Shown: positions 27,544 to 35,828 of the stretch, piece by piece
How positions within the stretch are numbered: position 1 is the stretch's first letter
Layout: each line of letters begins with the position of its first letter
Assembly: GCA_016458225.1 (NCBI GenBank)
Contig: JAEMGR010000001.1
Span: 930,001 to 994,000 of the forward strand
Source: Myxococcaceae bacterium JPH2
GTDB lineage: Bacteria > Myxococcota > Myxococcia > Myxococcales > Myxococcaceae
DNA length: 64,000 bases
Reading direction: 5' to 3'
Program-made: the position numbers and the translations under genes
Notes under the pieces: generated by a model
Databases searched by the model: none
Told to the model about the DNA's origin: nothing
What the model saw: only the letters and a program-made list of their open reading frames with translations

Positions 27544-28655
27544 GAGCCTGTGCCTCGCGCCGCCCGCCGCTCGGGGAAGAGCGAGAGCATGCCTTCCTCG
27601 GTGGCCGGGCAGACGCCGCGCTCCGTGACGAGCGCCGTCACGAGCCGCGCTGGCGTCACATCGAAGGCGTAGTTGGCGGCGGGGCTGCCGGGCGGGGTGA
27701 TGCGCACGGTGGCCACCTCTCCGGACGGCAGGCGGCCCGACACCTCGCTCAGCTCCGTGCCCTCGCGCTGCTCGATGGGGATCTCCTTGAGGCCGTCGCG
27801 GAGGGTCCAGTCGATGGTGGGCGAGGGCAGCGCCACGTAGAAGGGCACGCCGTTGTCCTTCGCGGCGAGCGCCTTGAGGTAGGTGCCAATCTTGTTGGCC
27901 ACGTCGCCCTGGGCCGTCGTGCGGTCCGTGCCGACGATGCACAGGTCCACCATGCCGTGCTGCATGAGGTGGCCGCCCACGTTGTCGGCGATGACGGTGT
28001 GCGCAACGCCGTGCTGGCCCAGCTCCCAGGCGGTGAGGCCCGCGCCCTGGTTGCGGGGGCGCGTCTCGTCCACCCAGACGTGGATGGGGAGGCCCGCGTC
28101 GTGGGCCAGGTAGATGGGCGCGAGCGCGGTGCCCCAATCCACGGTGGCGAGCCACCCCGCGTTGCAGTGGGTGAGCACGTTGAGGCGGCCCTGCTTGCCC
28201 TTCTTCTCCCACGCGGCCTGGAAGAGCTTCAGCGCGTGCTCGCCGATGGCGCGGTTGATGGCCACGTCCTCGTCGCAGAGGGCGGCGGCGCGGCGCCACG
28301 CCTCGGCCTCGCGCTGGGCGGGAGGGAGGGGGGCGAGCGCCGCGAGCATGCCGTCGAGCGCCCAGTGGAGGTTGACGGCCGTGGGGCGGGTGGCGCGGAG
28401 CATGGCGTGCGCGGCCTTGAGCGCGGCGTCCGAGGCATCCACGCGGAGGGCCAGACACAGGCCATACGCGGCGGTGGCGCCAATGAGGGGGGCGCCGCGC
28501 ACCAGCATGCTCCGGATGGCGTGGGCCGCCTCCTCCGCCGTGGAGAGCCGCACCTTCACGAAGGCGTGGGGCAGGCGGGTCTGATCGAGCACGCCGACGG
28601 ACACACCGTCGGACTCGACCCAGATGGAGCGCATCGGGTGGCCATTCACCTTCAT
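27540..28655 (-). CDS. mtnA: 5-methylthioribose-1-phosphate isomerase
   Basis: 371 residues from the ATG at 28655, with GAGGAA nine bases upstream; the frame extends further but that part has no family features. Converts methylthioribose-1-phosphate to methylthioribulose-1-phosphate. eIF2B-like fold with hallmarks IRSMLVRGAPLIGATAAYG, LTHCNAGWLAT (catalytic Cys), VDETRPRNQGA and GTDRTTAQGDVANKIGTY (catalytic Asp). The aldolase gene follows with a 4-base overlap. The other methionine-salvage genes lie 12-15 kb away, so the only mtnA in this window is linked to the aldolase and not to mtnB. Confidence 0.95.
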   Translation of the reverse strand: MKVNGHPMRSIWVESDGVSVGVLDQTRLPHAFVKVRLSTAEEAAHAIRSMLVRGAPLIGATAAYGLCLALRVDASDAALKAAHAMLRATRPTAVNLHWALDGMLAALAPLPPAQREAEAWRRAAALCDEDVAINRAIGEHALKLFQAAWEKKGKQGRLNVLTHCNAGWLATVDWGTALAPIYLAHDAGLPIHVWVDETRPRNQGAGLTAWELGQHGVAHTVIADNVGGHLMQHGMVDLCIVGTDRTTAQGDVANKIGTYLKALAAKDNGVPFYVALPSPTIDWTLRDGLKEIPIEQREGTELSEVSGRLPSGEVATVRITPPGSPAANYAFDVTPARLVTALVTERGVCPATEEGMLSLFPERRAARGTGS

Positions 28656-29085
28656 GGAGCGTCGTTCCTCGGGGAGCGGATTCTCCCCCGAAGGTAGCAG
28701 CCCCCGGCGCGCCGCCGAAAGGACTCCGCGCGGCGGGTGGAGGCGGGGGCGCACACGGTCCCCAGGAGGGGAACAGCACCCGCGCTCACGGCCGAGCAGC
28801 GGTGCGTCAATCCCAGACACCGTCCCCACGTGAATCAGGGCGCCGTGCTCATTCCACGTCACGCGCGTGTGACATGACGACACCTCCGCGCAGTCGACGC
28901 ACACCCGGGTCCGAGCGGGGCGAGAAGACACGGCAAAGACTGACTGTTATTCTCAAGTCGGCATCCGTCCAGGCGCGCACTTCCCGCAAGACATTCAGCT
29001 CGGCTCACTGGACGGGATGTACGCCGTCGCATTGCTTCTCGGACTTCCCCTCGCGGTCCCAGACGTTCTGCCTTCGGAGCCCACC
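28656..29085. other. Divergent intergenic region
   Basis: 430 bases between mtnA (minus) and a small secreted protein gene (plus). It must hold both promoters. A near-palindrome GTCACGCGCGTGTGAC lies at 28858-28873 (seven of eight positions pair). No riboswitch-like structure is evident, and I see no convincing gene. Confidence 0.4.
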
Positions 29086-29397
29086 ATGTCTCGAGTCATG
29101 AAGTCGCTCGTCGTCCTGGCCAGCCTCGCCCTGCCGCTCACCGCGGTGGCTGGACCCAACCCTTATGGAGAGTGCCTGGACGTCTGTGATTGGACGGTGC
29201 CTTGCAGTCGCTGGTGCACGGCCGGGTGGCCCGGGGACTGGCACATCTACACGTGCGCCACCCATGGTCCGGACTGCGCGCCGGGCCTCGCCGCGGAGCA
29301 GACCGAGCAAGAGCGCCAGCTCATCAACTGGGACCTGGAGGCGACCTGCCACGAGGCCACGCCCGAGTCCCAGCCCGCCTCGACATCGCAACCCTGA
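29086..29397 (+). CDS. Small secreted Cys-rich protein
   Basis: 103 residues from the ATG at 29086 (GGAG six bases upstream; a further ATG at 29098). A clean signal peptide (SLVVLASLALPLTAVAG) is followed by a mature part with seven Cys in ~55 residues (GECLDVCDW, PCSRWC, YTCATHGPDC, ATCHE), probably disulfide-linked, and a Pro/Ser/Thr-rich tail. I recognise no family. Codon use is typical of the host. Exported to the periplasm or beyond; function unknown. Confidence 0.75.
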   Translation: MSRVMKSLVVLASLALPLTAVAGPNPYGECLDVCDWTVPCSRWCTAGWPGDWHIYTCATHGPDCAPGLAAEQTEQERQLINWDLEATCHEATPESQPASTSQP

Positions 29398-29551
29398 AAC
29401 ACGCCCGTTCCGGGTGTAGACAACTCACAACAACCCTCGTGGATACCTTCGGTCACGCGCGTATCCCCGAGGGCCATGCGAGCCCCGCTGTCTCATGGCA
29501 ACCCTGGACGATTCGAGGTCACCATTCCCTCACGAAGCATCAGCGAACGGC

Positions 29552-30256
29552 TCACTCGCCTGACGACACCGCGCGCCCCTTGGGGAGCGCCAAGCCCGTT
29601 CGGATGAGCCAGACGAAGGCCGGGAAGCGCGCCAGGGGCAGCAGATAGGCCGCCGCGGGGAGGACCAGCGAGAGCGCGGACAACTCCGCCAGGGACGCGA
29701 CCACCAGGCCCATCACCATCAACGTCCGCGACACCAGCCCGTGCAGACCCGCCGAGACCGCCACGCCCGCGATGAGCAACCCAATCCCCACCGCGTAGCC
29801 CGGCCCTCCCGTCAAGAACGCGAGCACGTGGAACGCTCGCACCACGCCCGGCGACGCCGCGATTCCTGGCTCGGACAACACCCACTGCGCCAACGCCGAG
29901 GCCCCCATCCAGAAGGACGCCAGGAACCCGCCATACAGCGCGATGGTCGTCCCCGCCACGTTCACCCCAAGGAAGCGCAGCCGGCTCACCACCGTCGCCG
30001 TGAAGATGCCCAACGGCACCGAGGCGCAGAACTGCAAGAACGCACTCGTCCGCACCGCGACCCCGTTCGCCGTGAAGTACGCCAGCGAGAGTTCCTCGAC
30101 CTGAAACGGAGAGGGGAACGGTGTCCCCTTCGCGATGGCGATCGACAAGCCCAGGCTCGCCACGAACAAGGCCGCGAAGATGGACGCCACCATCACCAGC
30201 GGCGGCCCCGGATGCTTCACCACCATCAACTGCGACTCCACATTGTTTTCACGCAT
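29552..30256 (-). CDS. Multi-pass membrane protein, DUF4386-like
   Basis: About 234 residues from the ATG at 30256 (a GTG at 30265 is an alternative). Six or so hydrophobic helices are visible (MVASIFAALFVASLGLSIAI, LQFCASVPLGIFTATVV, TTIALYGGFLASFWMG, VLAFLTGGPGYAVGIGLLIAG, MVMGLVVASLAELSAL, LPAAAYLLPLA). The arrangement resembles DUF4386 membrane proteins, but I am not certain. It is divergent from a MarR gene 59 bases away, with an inverted repeat between them, so it is probably the regulated target. Confidence 0.75.
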   Translation of the reverse strand: MRENNVESQLMVVKHPGPPLVMVASIFAALFVASLGLSIAIAKGTPFPSPFQVEELSLAYFTANGVAVRTSAFLQFCASVPLGIFTATVVSRLRFLGVNVAGTTIALYGGFLASFWMGASALAQWVLSEPGIAASPGVVRAFHVLAFLTGGPGYAVGIGLLIAGVAVSAGLHGLVSRTLMVMGLVVASLAELSALSLVLPAAAYLLPLARFPAFVWLIRTGLALPKGRAVSSGE

Positions 30257-30277
30257 ATCGTTCACCTCGCGAACGAT
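30257..30277. promoter_or_regulatory. Inverted repeat, candidate MarR operator
   Basis: ATCGTTC, seven bases, GAACGAT: a perfect inverted repeat abutting the ATG of the membrane protein gene and 38 bases upstream of the MarR ATG. Placement between divergent genes fits a MarR-type operator controlling both. Confidence 0.55.
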
Positions 30278-30315
30278 TCATCCATCAAACAATGTAGGCA
30301 CGCTAGATTCGATTC

Positions 30316-30876
30316 ATGAAGAAGGATGAAGAGGAGCGGCCGGGCCCAGGCCGAGAAGGCGGGTCGACCGCGTTCCTGCTCGCGCAGATTGGCGCCCATG
30401 CCGCCTCCCGGTTCGCCGAGAACCTGGGTCCCACCGGCCTCTCACCGCCCCAGGTCGGCATCCTGCGCGCCCTCGGGCACGGGGCAGGCTCCAGCCAGCA
30501 CGCCCTGGCCAAGCGCCTGTCCATCCTCCCCAGCCGCATGGTCCTGCTCGTGGACGAGTTGGAAGGGCGCGGGCTCGTCGAGCGGCGCGACAACCCCGAG
30601 GACCGGCGCCTCTATGAACTCCACCTGAGCCCGCGAGGCCGACAGACCCTGGAGTCCGTCGGCCGCATCGCACGCGCCCACGACGAGGCCGTCTGTGCGG
30701 CGCTCGACGAGCGTGAGCGGGGCCAGCTTCGCGCCTTGCTCCTGCGCATCGCGGAACACCAGGGCCTCACCCCAGGCGTCCATCCCGGCATGCGACACGT
30801 CGGGAAGACCGCCTCGGGCGCACCTCCACTGCCTTCGGGAGGAAAGGGCCGTCGCCCCAAGAAGGGCACGCCCTGA
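30316..30876 (+). CDS. MarR-family transcriptional regulator
   Basis: 186 residues. Winged helix-turn-helix of MarR type: LGPTGLSPPQVGILRALG, QHALAKRLSILPSRMVLLVDELEGRGLVERR (recognition helix region) and the wing NPEDRRLYELHLSPRG. An extra ~35-residue basic tail (GGKGRRPKKG) follows the dimerisation helices. Divergent from the membrane protein gene and probably its repressor; the inverted repeat between them is the likely site. Ligand unknown. Confidence 0.9.
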   Translation: MKKDEEERPGPGREGGSTAFLLAQIGAHAASRFAENLGPTGLSPPQVGILRALGHGAGSSQHALAKRLSILPSRMVLLVDELEGRGLVERRDNPEDRRLYELHLSPRGRQTLESVGRIARAHDEAVCAALDERERGQLRALLLRIAEHQGLTPGVHPGMRHVGKTASGAPPLPSGGKGRRPKKGTP

Positions 30877-30903
30877 CGCCGCGCCTGGGCACTGCCGAGA
30901 GCA

Positions 30904-33210
30904 TCAGCGCGCGGCCGTCTCCAGGTACCGCGCGGCGTTGCGCGGACCCATGCCGTCATACGAGCCCATCCGATTGCCCAGCTCGCGCAGGAAGTAGACC
31001 CACTGCTCCTTGCGCGACAGCCCGGGTGGCACCGAGATGCCTACCGTGTTCCTCGGGTAGTCGCGCACCGCGTCCGCGAACTGGCGCAGGAACGTTCCGT
31101 TGTCCTTCTGCCCCGCCGTGGCGGACCGCGCAATCGCATGGAGCATCGCGAAGCGCTGGTCCGGCGTGAGCCCGAAGTCCTTGCCCACCCGCGCGAGCTG
31201 ATCCAGCGCGGAAGCTCCGCCAAAGAACTCCGGGAACGTCTTGCCCAGGGACAGCACCTGCTCGCGAGACCAGCCGGTGGACTCGATGATGGAGGCCACC
31301 TGCTCGGGCGAGCTGTACCGCGCCAGATTGAGGACCTGCTCGACGTCCGCTCCCGCCTTGCCCAGCAAGGTGCGCTGCTCGCGATGGAGCTGGGCCTCAC
31401 GCTCAATCTCCTCGCGCATCACGATGCCCGCGCTCACCAGCTCGCCGATGACGTAGACCGCCGCGCCCGCCGCCGCCAGCGGCGCACCAACTCCCGTGGC
31501 CCCGAGCGCCAGCAAGCCTCCACCCGCGAGCCCCATGACGTCCCCCGCGATGGACAGGCCCGTGCCCACGTTCCCCTGCCCCGCGAGGATCTCATTGCGC
31601 TGGATGAACAAGTCCAAGGCAGACGCCACCACGCCGAAGCCACCGGACACCCGCGCGGCCACCAACGCCCCGCCCGACTTGTTCGCCGCGGAGAGCGCCG
31701 TGCTCGCGAGGCTGGAGAACTGCTGCCCGCTGAAGGCATCTGCCCACAGCCGCCCCAACGTGTCCTGCGACTTCGCGGATTGATTCGCCTGCATCAATCC
31801 CAACACCAGCCCCGCCGCCGCGAACGGCCCCGCAAGCTTCGAGGAGCCCGACTCCAATCCCCGGAGGACCCCCACGCCCTCCGCGCTCTTACCATTCGCC
31901 AGGAGGCGCAAGCCTTGGAGTCCCGTGCGCCAGGCCTGTGGCAAGTCGTTCACCTTCAAGTCCACCGCCGCGCCGCCCGCTTGCTGCGCGAGGTATCCGT
32001 TCGTGAGCAGGGATTGGAGATGGTCCACCGCCTGGGCCTGCGTGGCCTTGGGGTGTGTCTCGAAATAGCTGACAAGCGCGCCCGACATCGCCTTCGTGTG
32101 GACCGTATCCAGCGGCAGCGCGGTCTTGAACGGCGCGAAGGCGGAACCGGGCCGCTCCATCTTCGCGGCCCATGTAAGCGCCACGTCCGCGTGGGAGGAC
32201 TGCGCCAGCGCCCCATAGGCCGCGTGGAGGGCCCGAGCGCTCGCCGTGCCGGTGGGCCCGCGCAAGGCCTGCTCCAAGAGTGGCGCATTGCGCGCGAGCG
32301 CGGTGTCCAGCGCCTGGGCCTTCGTCTCGAAGTCCGCGTACTCCGAGCCGTGCAGCGTGCGAAACGCCTGGATGTAGTCGCGCTGTTGCGGCTCGGTGAG
32401 GTACGGCCCGAACGACGCGATGTCCGAGGCGAGCCGCTGCTCCAGCGCCTCCCGCTGAACGAGCGCCGCCGAATACGCCTGCTCCGCCGCATGGACTTGC
32501 GACACCGCGCCATCCAACCGCGCCTGCGTCGCCGCGCCCGCGCTCCCCAGACACGACGCCAGCACGTCTCGGTCCGCCGACGCCAGGTGCCCTCGCGAGA
32601 CCGCCGCGTCCAGGGCGGGCTTCAGCGTGGCGGGGTTGCCGTGCATCGCCACCCACTCCAGCGCGCTGTCCGCCACGCGTGCGGTGCCCACTGAGGTGAT
32701 GCCGGGCGGGCGCGGGGGAGGATTCGGCACGGCCGCCTTCACCCCGGCGGCGAAGTCACGAGACAGCGCCTCTTCCAGCGTGGCCGTGGGCGTCGCCTGG
32801 AGGAGATCGATCAACTTCGACTGCAGCGCCGGGTTGCCCGCCGCCTTCTCCAGCGCCACCTGCGCGGCTCCCGTCGCGGAACGCTCCTGCGAATAGCCTT
32901 GCGTGAGCAGCGTCCAGGCCTCGGCCACGTTCACCGTCGTGGCATCATCCGAGACCTCCTGCACCTCGCGAGTCGCCGCCACTTCCTCGCGCTCCATCGC
33001 GGTCCATCGCGGCGCGCCCGACAGCTCCGGTCCTCGGCGCCGCTCGGACTCTGGAAGAAAGTCATCCTTGGGCAGAGGTGGAGGCGGGGGCGGAAGAATC
33101 AGCGTTCGCTCCGGCGCGGGGGCCTCCGCGGCGTCGACGCCTTCCTCGCCCCCCGACTCCGCGGACGAGACTCCACCCCATGACGACATCACTCGCGCCA
33201 AGACGTTCAT
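30904..33210 (-). CDS. Large protein with hydrophobic Gly/Ala-rich segments; candidate effector
   Basis: 768 residues from the ATG at 33210 (GGAAGG upstream); the longer frame is unlikely. The N-terminus is Pro- and acid-rich with a run of prolines near residue 42; the middle is helical, Ala/Gln/Leu-rich, of the kind that forms long bundles; residues ~545-592 form a long Gly/Ala hydrophobic hairpin (GDVMGLAGGGLLALGATG... AVYVIGELVSAG). The C-terminal ~150 residues are soluble. No signal peptide and no recognised domain. It diverges from the DUF4150 PAAR-like gene, so a membrane-acting type VI-style cargo is plausible, but this is inference only. Confidence 0.6.
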   Translation of the reverse strand: MNVLARVMSSWGGVSSAESGGEEGVDAAEAPAPERTLILPPPPPPLPKDDFLPESERRRGPELSGAPRWTAMEREEVAATREVQEVSDDATTVNVAEAWTLLTQGYSQERSATGAAQVALEKAAGNPALQSKLIDLLQATPTATLEEALSRDFAAGVKAAVPNPPPRPPGITSVGTARVADSALEWVAMHGNPATLKPALDAAVSRGHLASADRDVLASCLGSAGAATQARLDGAVSQVHAAEQAYSAALVQREALEQRLASDIASFGPYLTEPQQRDYIQAFRTLHGSEYADFETKAQALDTALARNAPLLEQALRGPTGTASARALHAAYGALAQSSHADVALTWAAKMERPGSAFAPFKTALPLDTVHTKAMSGALVSYFETHPKATQAQAVDHLQSLLTNGYLAQQAGGAAVDLKVNDLPQAWRTGLQGLRLLANGKSAEGVGVLRGLESGSSKLAGPFAAAGLVLGLMQANQSAKSQDTLGRLWADAFSGQQFSSLASTALSAANKSGGALVAARVSGGFGVVASALDLFIQRNEILAGQGNVGTGLSIAGDVMGLAGGGLLALGATGVGAPLAAAGAAVYVIGELVSAGIVMREEIEREAQLHREQRTLLGKAGADVEQVLNLARYSSPEQVASIIESTGWSREQVLSLGKTFPEFFGGASALDQLARVGKDFGLTPDQRFAMLHAIARSATAGQKDNGTFLRQFADAVRDYPRNTVGISVPPGLSRKEQWVYFLRELGNRMGSYDGMGPRNAARYLETAAR

Positions 33211-33456
33211 GCCGTGCCTTCCCCCTGGGCAACCACTCGGGAGTCCCACTCGAGGTCGCGAGCTCCTCACGACCCTCCCGACAGGCATTCGAACGACGGC
33301 GTCGCCGATTGCATATCGCTCGACCCGCGCTCCCACGAAAAAGGGGCCGCCCCTCCCTGCGAGGGTTCGGGCCTAGACAAAACTCCTGCATGTTCCTCCC
33401 AACAGAGAGTCGGTCCACCTGAAGCGGGTCGAGCCCAAGGTGCTATATTAGAGCCC

Positions 33457-33924
33457 ATGGGGAAGAACTTCGTGGGCGTGAACAAGTTATCCATTGTCAA
33501 CGCTGACTCGGGCGGGACGACCATCGCGTTCCCCGACCTCTGCAAGACGCCCAGCCCGGCGGGCCCAGTTCCCATCCCATATCCAAACATCGCCCGATCG
33601 GCGGACACCGACAGTGGATCGAAGCAAGTCACCGTGGAGGGCAAACCCCTCTGCCTGAAGGACTCGAACTTCTCCACCAGCACGGGCGACGAGGCCGGCA
33701 GCGCGGGCGGCGTGGCTTCGGGGAAGACAAAAGGCAAGGCTGAATTCGTCAACTACTCCTTCGATGTCTCCATTGAGGGCAAGAATGTGCCGCGCTCGTT
33801 CGACCTCATGGTTCACAACGACAAGAACACGCCGCCCTTTCCCCTGGTCCAGCCCCCCGTCATCGCAATGGGGAAGCAGGACGAGGCGCTCAAGTGTCCC
33901 TGCTGCGGGGACTCCCAGACCTGA
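33457..33924 (+). CDS. DUF4150 PAAR-like protein
   Basis: 155 residues from the ATG at 33457. The DUF4150 (PAAR-like) signature is nearly complete: IAFPDLCKTPSPAGPVPIPYPN near residue 25, KQVTVEGKPLCLKDSNFSTSTGDEAG at ~55-80, and KAEFVNYSFDVSIEGKNV at ~95-112, ending with CPCCG. Proteins of this class are thought to cap the VgrG spike of type VI systems and to connect effectors to it. It heads a plus-strand pair with the DUF6484-like gene. No vgrG, hcp or tss gene lies in the window, so the machine must be elsewhere. Confidence 0.85.
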   Translation: MGKNFVGVNKLSIVNADSGGTTIAFPDLCKTPSPAGPVPIPYPNIARSADTDSGSKQVTVEGKPLCLKDSNFSTSTGDEAGSAGGVASGKTKGKAEFVNYSFDVSIEGKNVPRSFDLMVHNDKNTPPFPLVQPPVIAMGKQDEALKCPCCGDSQT

Positions 33925-34011
33925 CAGAGTGAGCCCTGCCACCTGCCCCAGGACCGTCCCAGACACACCCTGTCATCTCAGCCCGGGGAAAATGAGGACC
34001 CCATCCACGGC

Positions 34012-34439
34012 ATGCGTGTCGGCTGGGTGGTAGGCGTGGACCCCGGCGGTTCGATTCAAGTCGACTTCGCCGGCAACCGGCACGGTCCGCTGCTGGCGCG
34101 CACCACCGTCTCCCTCGAAACGGACCAGTGGCGACAGGCCGCGCGCGAGCGACGGGAGGCGACGCTCTTCTTCGATGAAGGCAAACCCACCCGTCCCGTC
34201 CTGACAGGACTCCTTCAACCCATGCCGCCCACGCCCCTGCTCGACGCAATGCTCTCACAACAGCCCAGGTCGACGGCCGGCGTGTCCTGCTGGAGGGGCG
34301 CGAGGAGGTGGTGCTGCGGTGTGGAAAGGCAACCCTCATCCTTCGCGCCGACGGCAGGGTCATCCTCCGCGGGGTGGAGGTGTTGACCGAGGCGGAAGGT
34401 GTCCACCGCATCCGCGGCGGGAAGGTGAAGATCAACTGA
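34012..34439 (+). pseudogene. DUF6484-like protein with a one-base frameshift
   Basis: The first frame, from the ATG at 34012, reads MRVGWVVGVDPGGSIQVDF... TRPVLTGLLQPMPPTPLLDAML, the typical beta-barrel of DUF6484 proteins. At about 34250-34260 the sense moves to the next frame, which reads TAQVDGRRVLLEGREEVVL... HRIRGGKVKIN and stops at 34439. The second half is a clear continuation (ILRADGRVILRG), so a single base is missing. These proteins accompany DUF4150/PAAR and VgrG genes. Either the gene is mutated or the base call is wrong; the same doubt applies to the next gene. Confidence 0.65.
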
Positions 34440-34448
34440 CGCGGGCCG

Positions 34449-35212
34449 CTACAGTCCCAACTCTTCGGGGAACGGCCCGGACGCGGCCTGGAAAGCTTCC
34501 GCGGGCATGAAGGGCAGGCGTGGACGCATGGTATGCCCCACAGTCCCGCCAGCCGGACCAACGCGAGGCCCTCCACGAAGATGGAAGCCTCCGTCTGTGC
34601 GAAGTACGCATCGAGCGCGTCTTGGCTCCGGTCAGCATCGACGTTTTCCTCCCATTCCCGGGTCAACACCGATAGAGCCTGCCAGAAGGCATCAGCGTCC
34701 TTGCTCATAATGGAGGCAAGGGCATCGAAGCGGGCAGAGGGTTCCTCCAGACAACGCGCGAAGGAAGCCAACCGTGTTTCGTCTGGCTGTCCCTCCAGCA
34801 AAGGCCCGGAGAGCAGGTCGAAGTAGCGGAAGTCCTCCTCGGGCTCCATCTTCGGGGCCCAGGGAGTGTCCAGCTTCGCGCCAATGACGCGCGCCAGTGA
34901 CAATTGGTTGAGCGCAATCGCATCCAGCAGAGGCTGCGCCCGAGACTTGCAGAGGTAGTACGCGTCCAACCGAGGAGAGCTGGCGCGCTGGTCCAGTACC
35001 CACTCGTAGCGGCGGGCGCTCAAGAAGAGCGAGTGCTGAAACCCATCCACGTCCAGGTCAAGGAGCAGCAGACCGCAGCCAAGTTGGCGGGAACGGGCGC
35101 AGACGTCCAGAACCGTGGCCGCATTCGGGCCCCCCTCGCGCAGCCTCTCCAGGCCGTCCTCGATCACTTCTTCGAGATTCTCCAGCGCGATGTCCAATTC
35201 GAGCATGCCCAT
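34449..35212 (-). pseudogene. Imm49-like immunity protein with a one-base frameshift
   Basis: The ATG at 35212 has AGGAG five bases upstream, inside the stop of the preceding gene. The first frame runs to LALVRLAGLWGIP; at 34530-34531 a base is missing, and the next frame continues MRPRLPFMPAEAFQAASGPF and PEELGL before TAG at 34449. Read through, it gives ~254 residues. The helical sequence and the late P-x-x-P-x-E region resemble Imm49 immunity proteins. It lies downstream of an Imm11 gene, so the locus holds more immunity genes than toxins. Function inferred. Confidence 0.55.
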
Positions 35213-35220
35213 CGGGACTC

Positions 35221-35811
35221 CTAGGGAAGGGGCTCGCCCATGGCGGCAACACTGATGCCGGTGCATCCGGCAGCCCTGAGCTTCTCCAACAAGTCTGAGC
35301 GAATGAGGATGCGGTCCTTCAGCTCGCCGAGCCGGAAGAACATGGCTTCCTCAGGCACCTTGTCCTCCTGCACATGCAGCTTGCTGAGGCTGGTGCTCAC
35401 CACCTTCCGCTTCGTCGGATAGAGGTCGTACTCGGAACGGTCCCAGTCGAAGCAGTCGAAGCACTGGAGGGCGTTCGCGATGAAGTAGGGCTCAGGAACC
35501 TTCTTGCGCTTGCGATCCTTGAGAGTGAAGGGGAGGAATTCCACCTGCCTTGCCCCGATCCCCGCCTGCGCCAATATGGTCCGGGCCTTCTCCGAGGTCA
35601 GTACCACCTCATGGATGTTGTCAATGAAGTCGGTGATCATGTCACCACCCTTCTTCGACAGGGTGAGGTCCAATTTGGGCGGGTACTTGTCCTCCAGTGC
35701 CATGCCCTCGCTCAGCATCCAGTAGTCCTCGAAAGAGTCATCGAGGTTTTCAATGACGCCCACACGAGGGTCACTGTTGATAACGAAAACGAAATACTCG
35801 TGACGTGCCAT
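35221..35811 (-). CDS. Imm11-family (DUF1629) immunity protein
   Basis: 196 residues, no signal peptide. The family pattern is visible: an N-terminal beta-rich part (FVFVINSDPRVGVIE), DMITDFIDNIHEVVLTSEKARTIL at ~57-80, YFIANALQCFDCFDWDRSEYD in the centre, and the closing FFRLGELKDRILIRSDLLEKLRAAG. Such proteins protect against cognate polymorphic nuclease toxins. It lies 17 bases downstream of the AHH nuclease gene and is the best candidate for its immunity partner. Base composition is visibly lower in GC than the flanking genes, consistent with horizontal acquisition. Confidence 0.8.
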   Translation of the reverse strand: MARHEYFVFVINSDPRVGVIENLDDSFEDYWMLSEGMALEDKYPPKLDLTLSKKGGDMITDFIDNIHEVVLTSEKARTILAQAGIGARQVEFLPFTLKDRKRKKVPEPYFIANALQCFDCFDWDRSEYDLYPTKRKVVSTSLSKLHVQEDKVPEEAMFFRLGELKDRILIRSDLLEKLRAAGCTGISVAAMGEPLP

Positions 35812-35828
35812 GCTCTGACCTTATCAGC

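Noticed and set aside
26869-28779. One 636-codon minus-strand frame
   Set aside because: Its 5' two thirds is antisense-like filler in the wrong frame of mtnA; the aldolase starts at the GTG at 27543.
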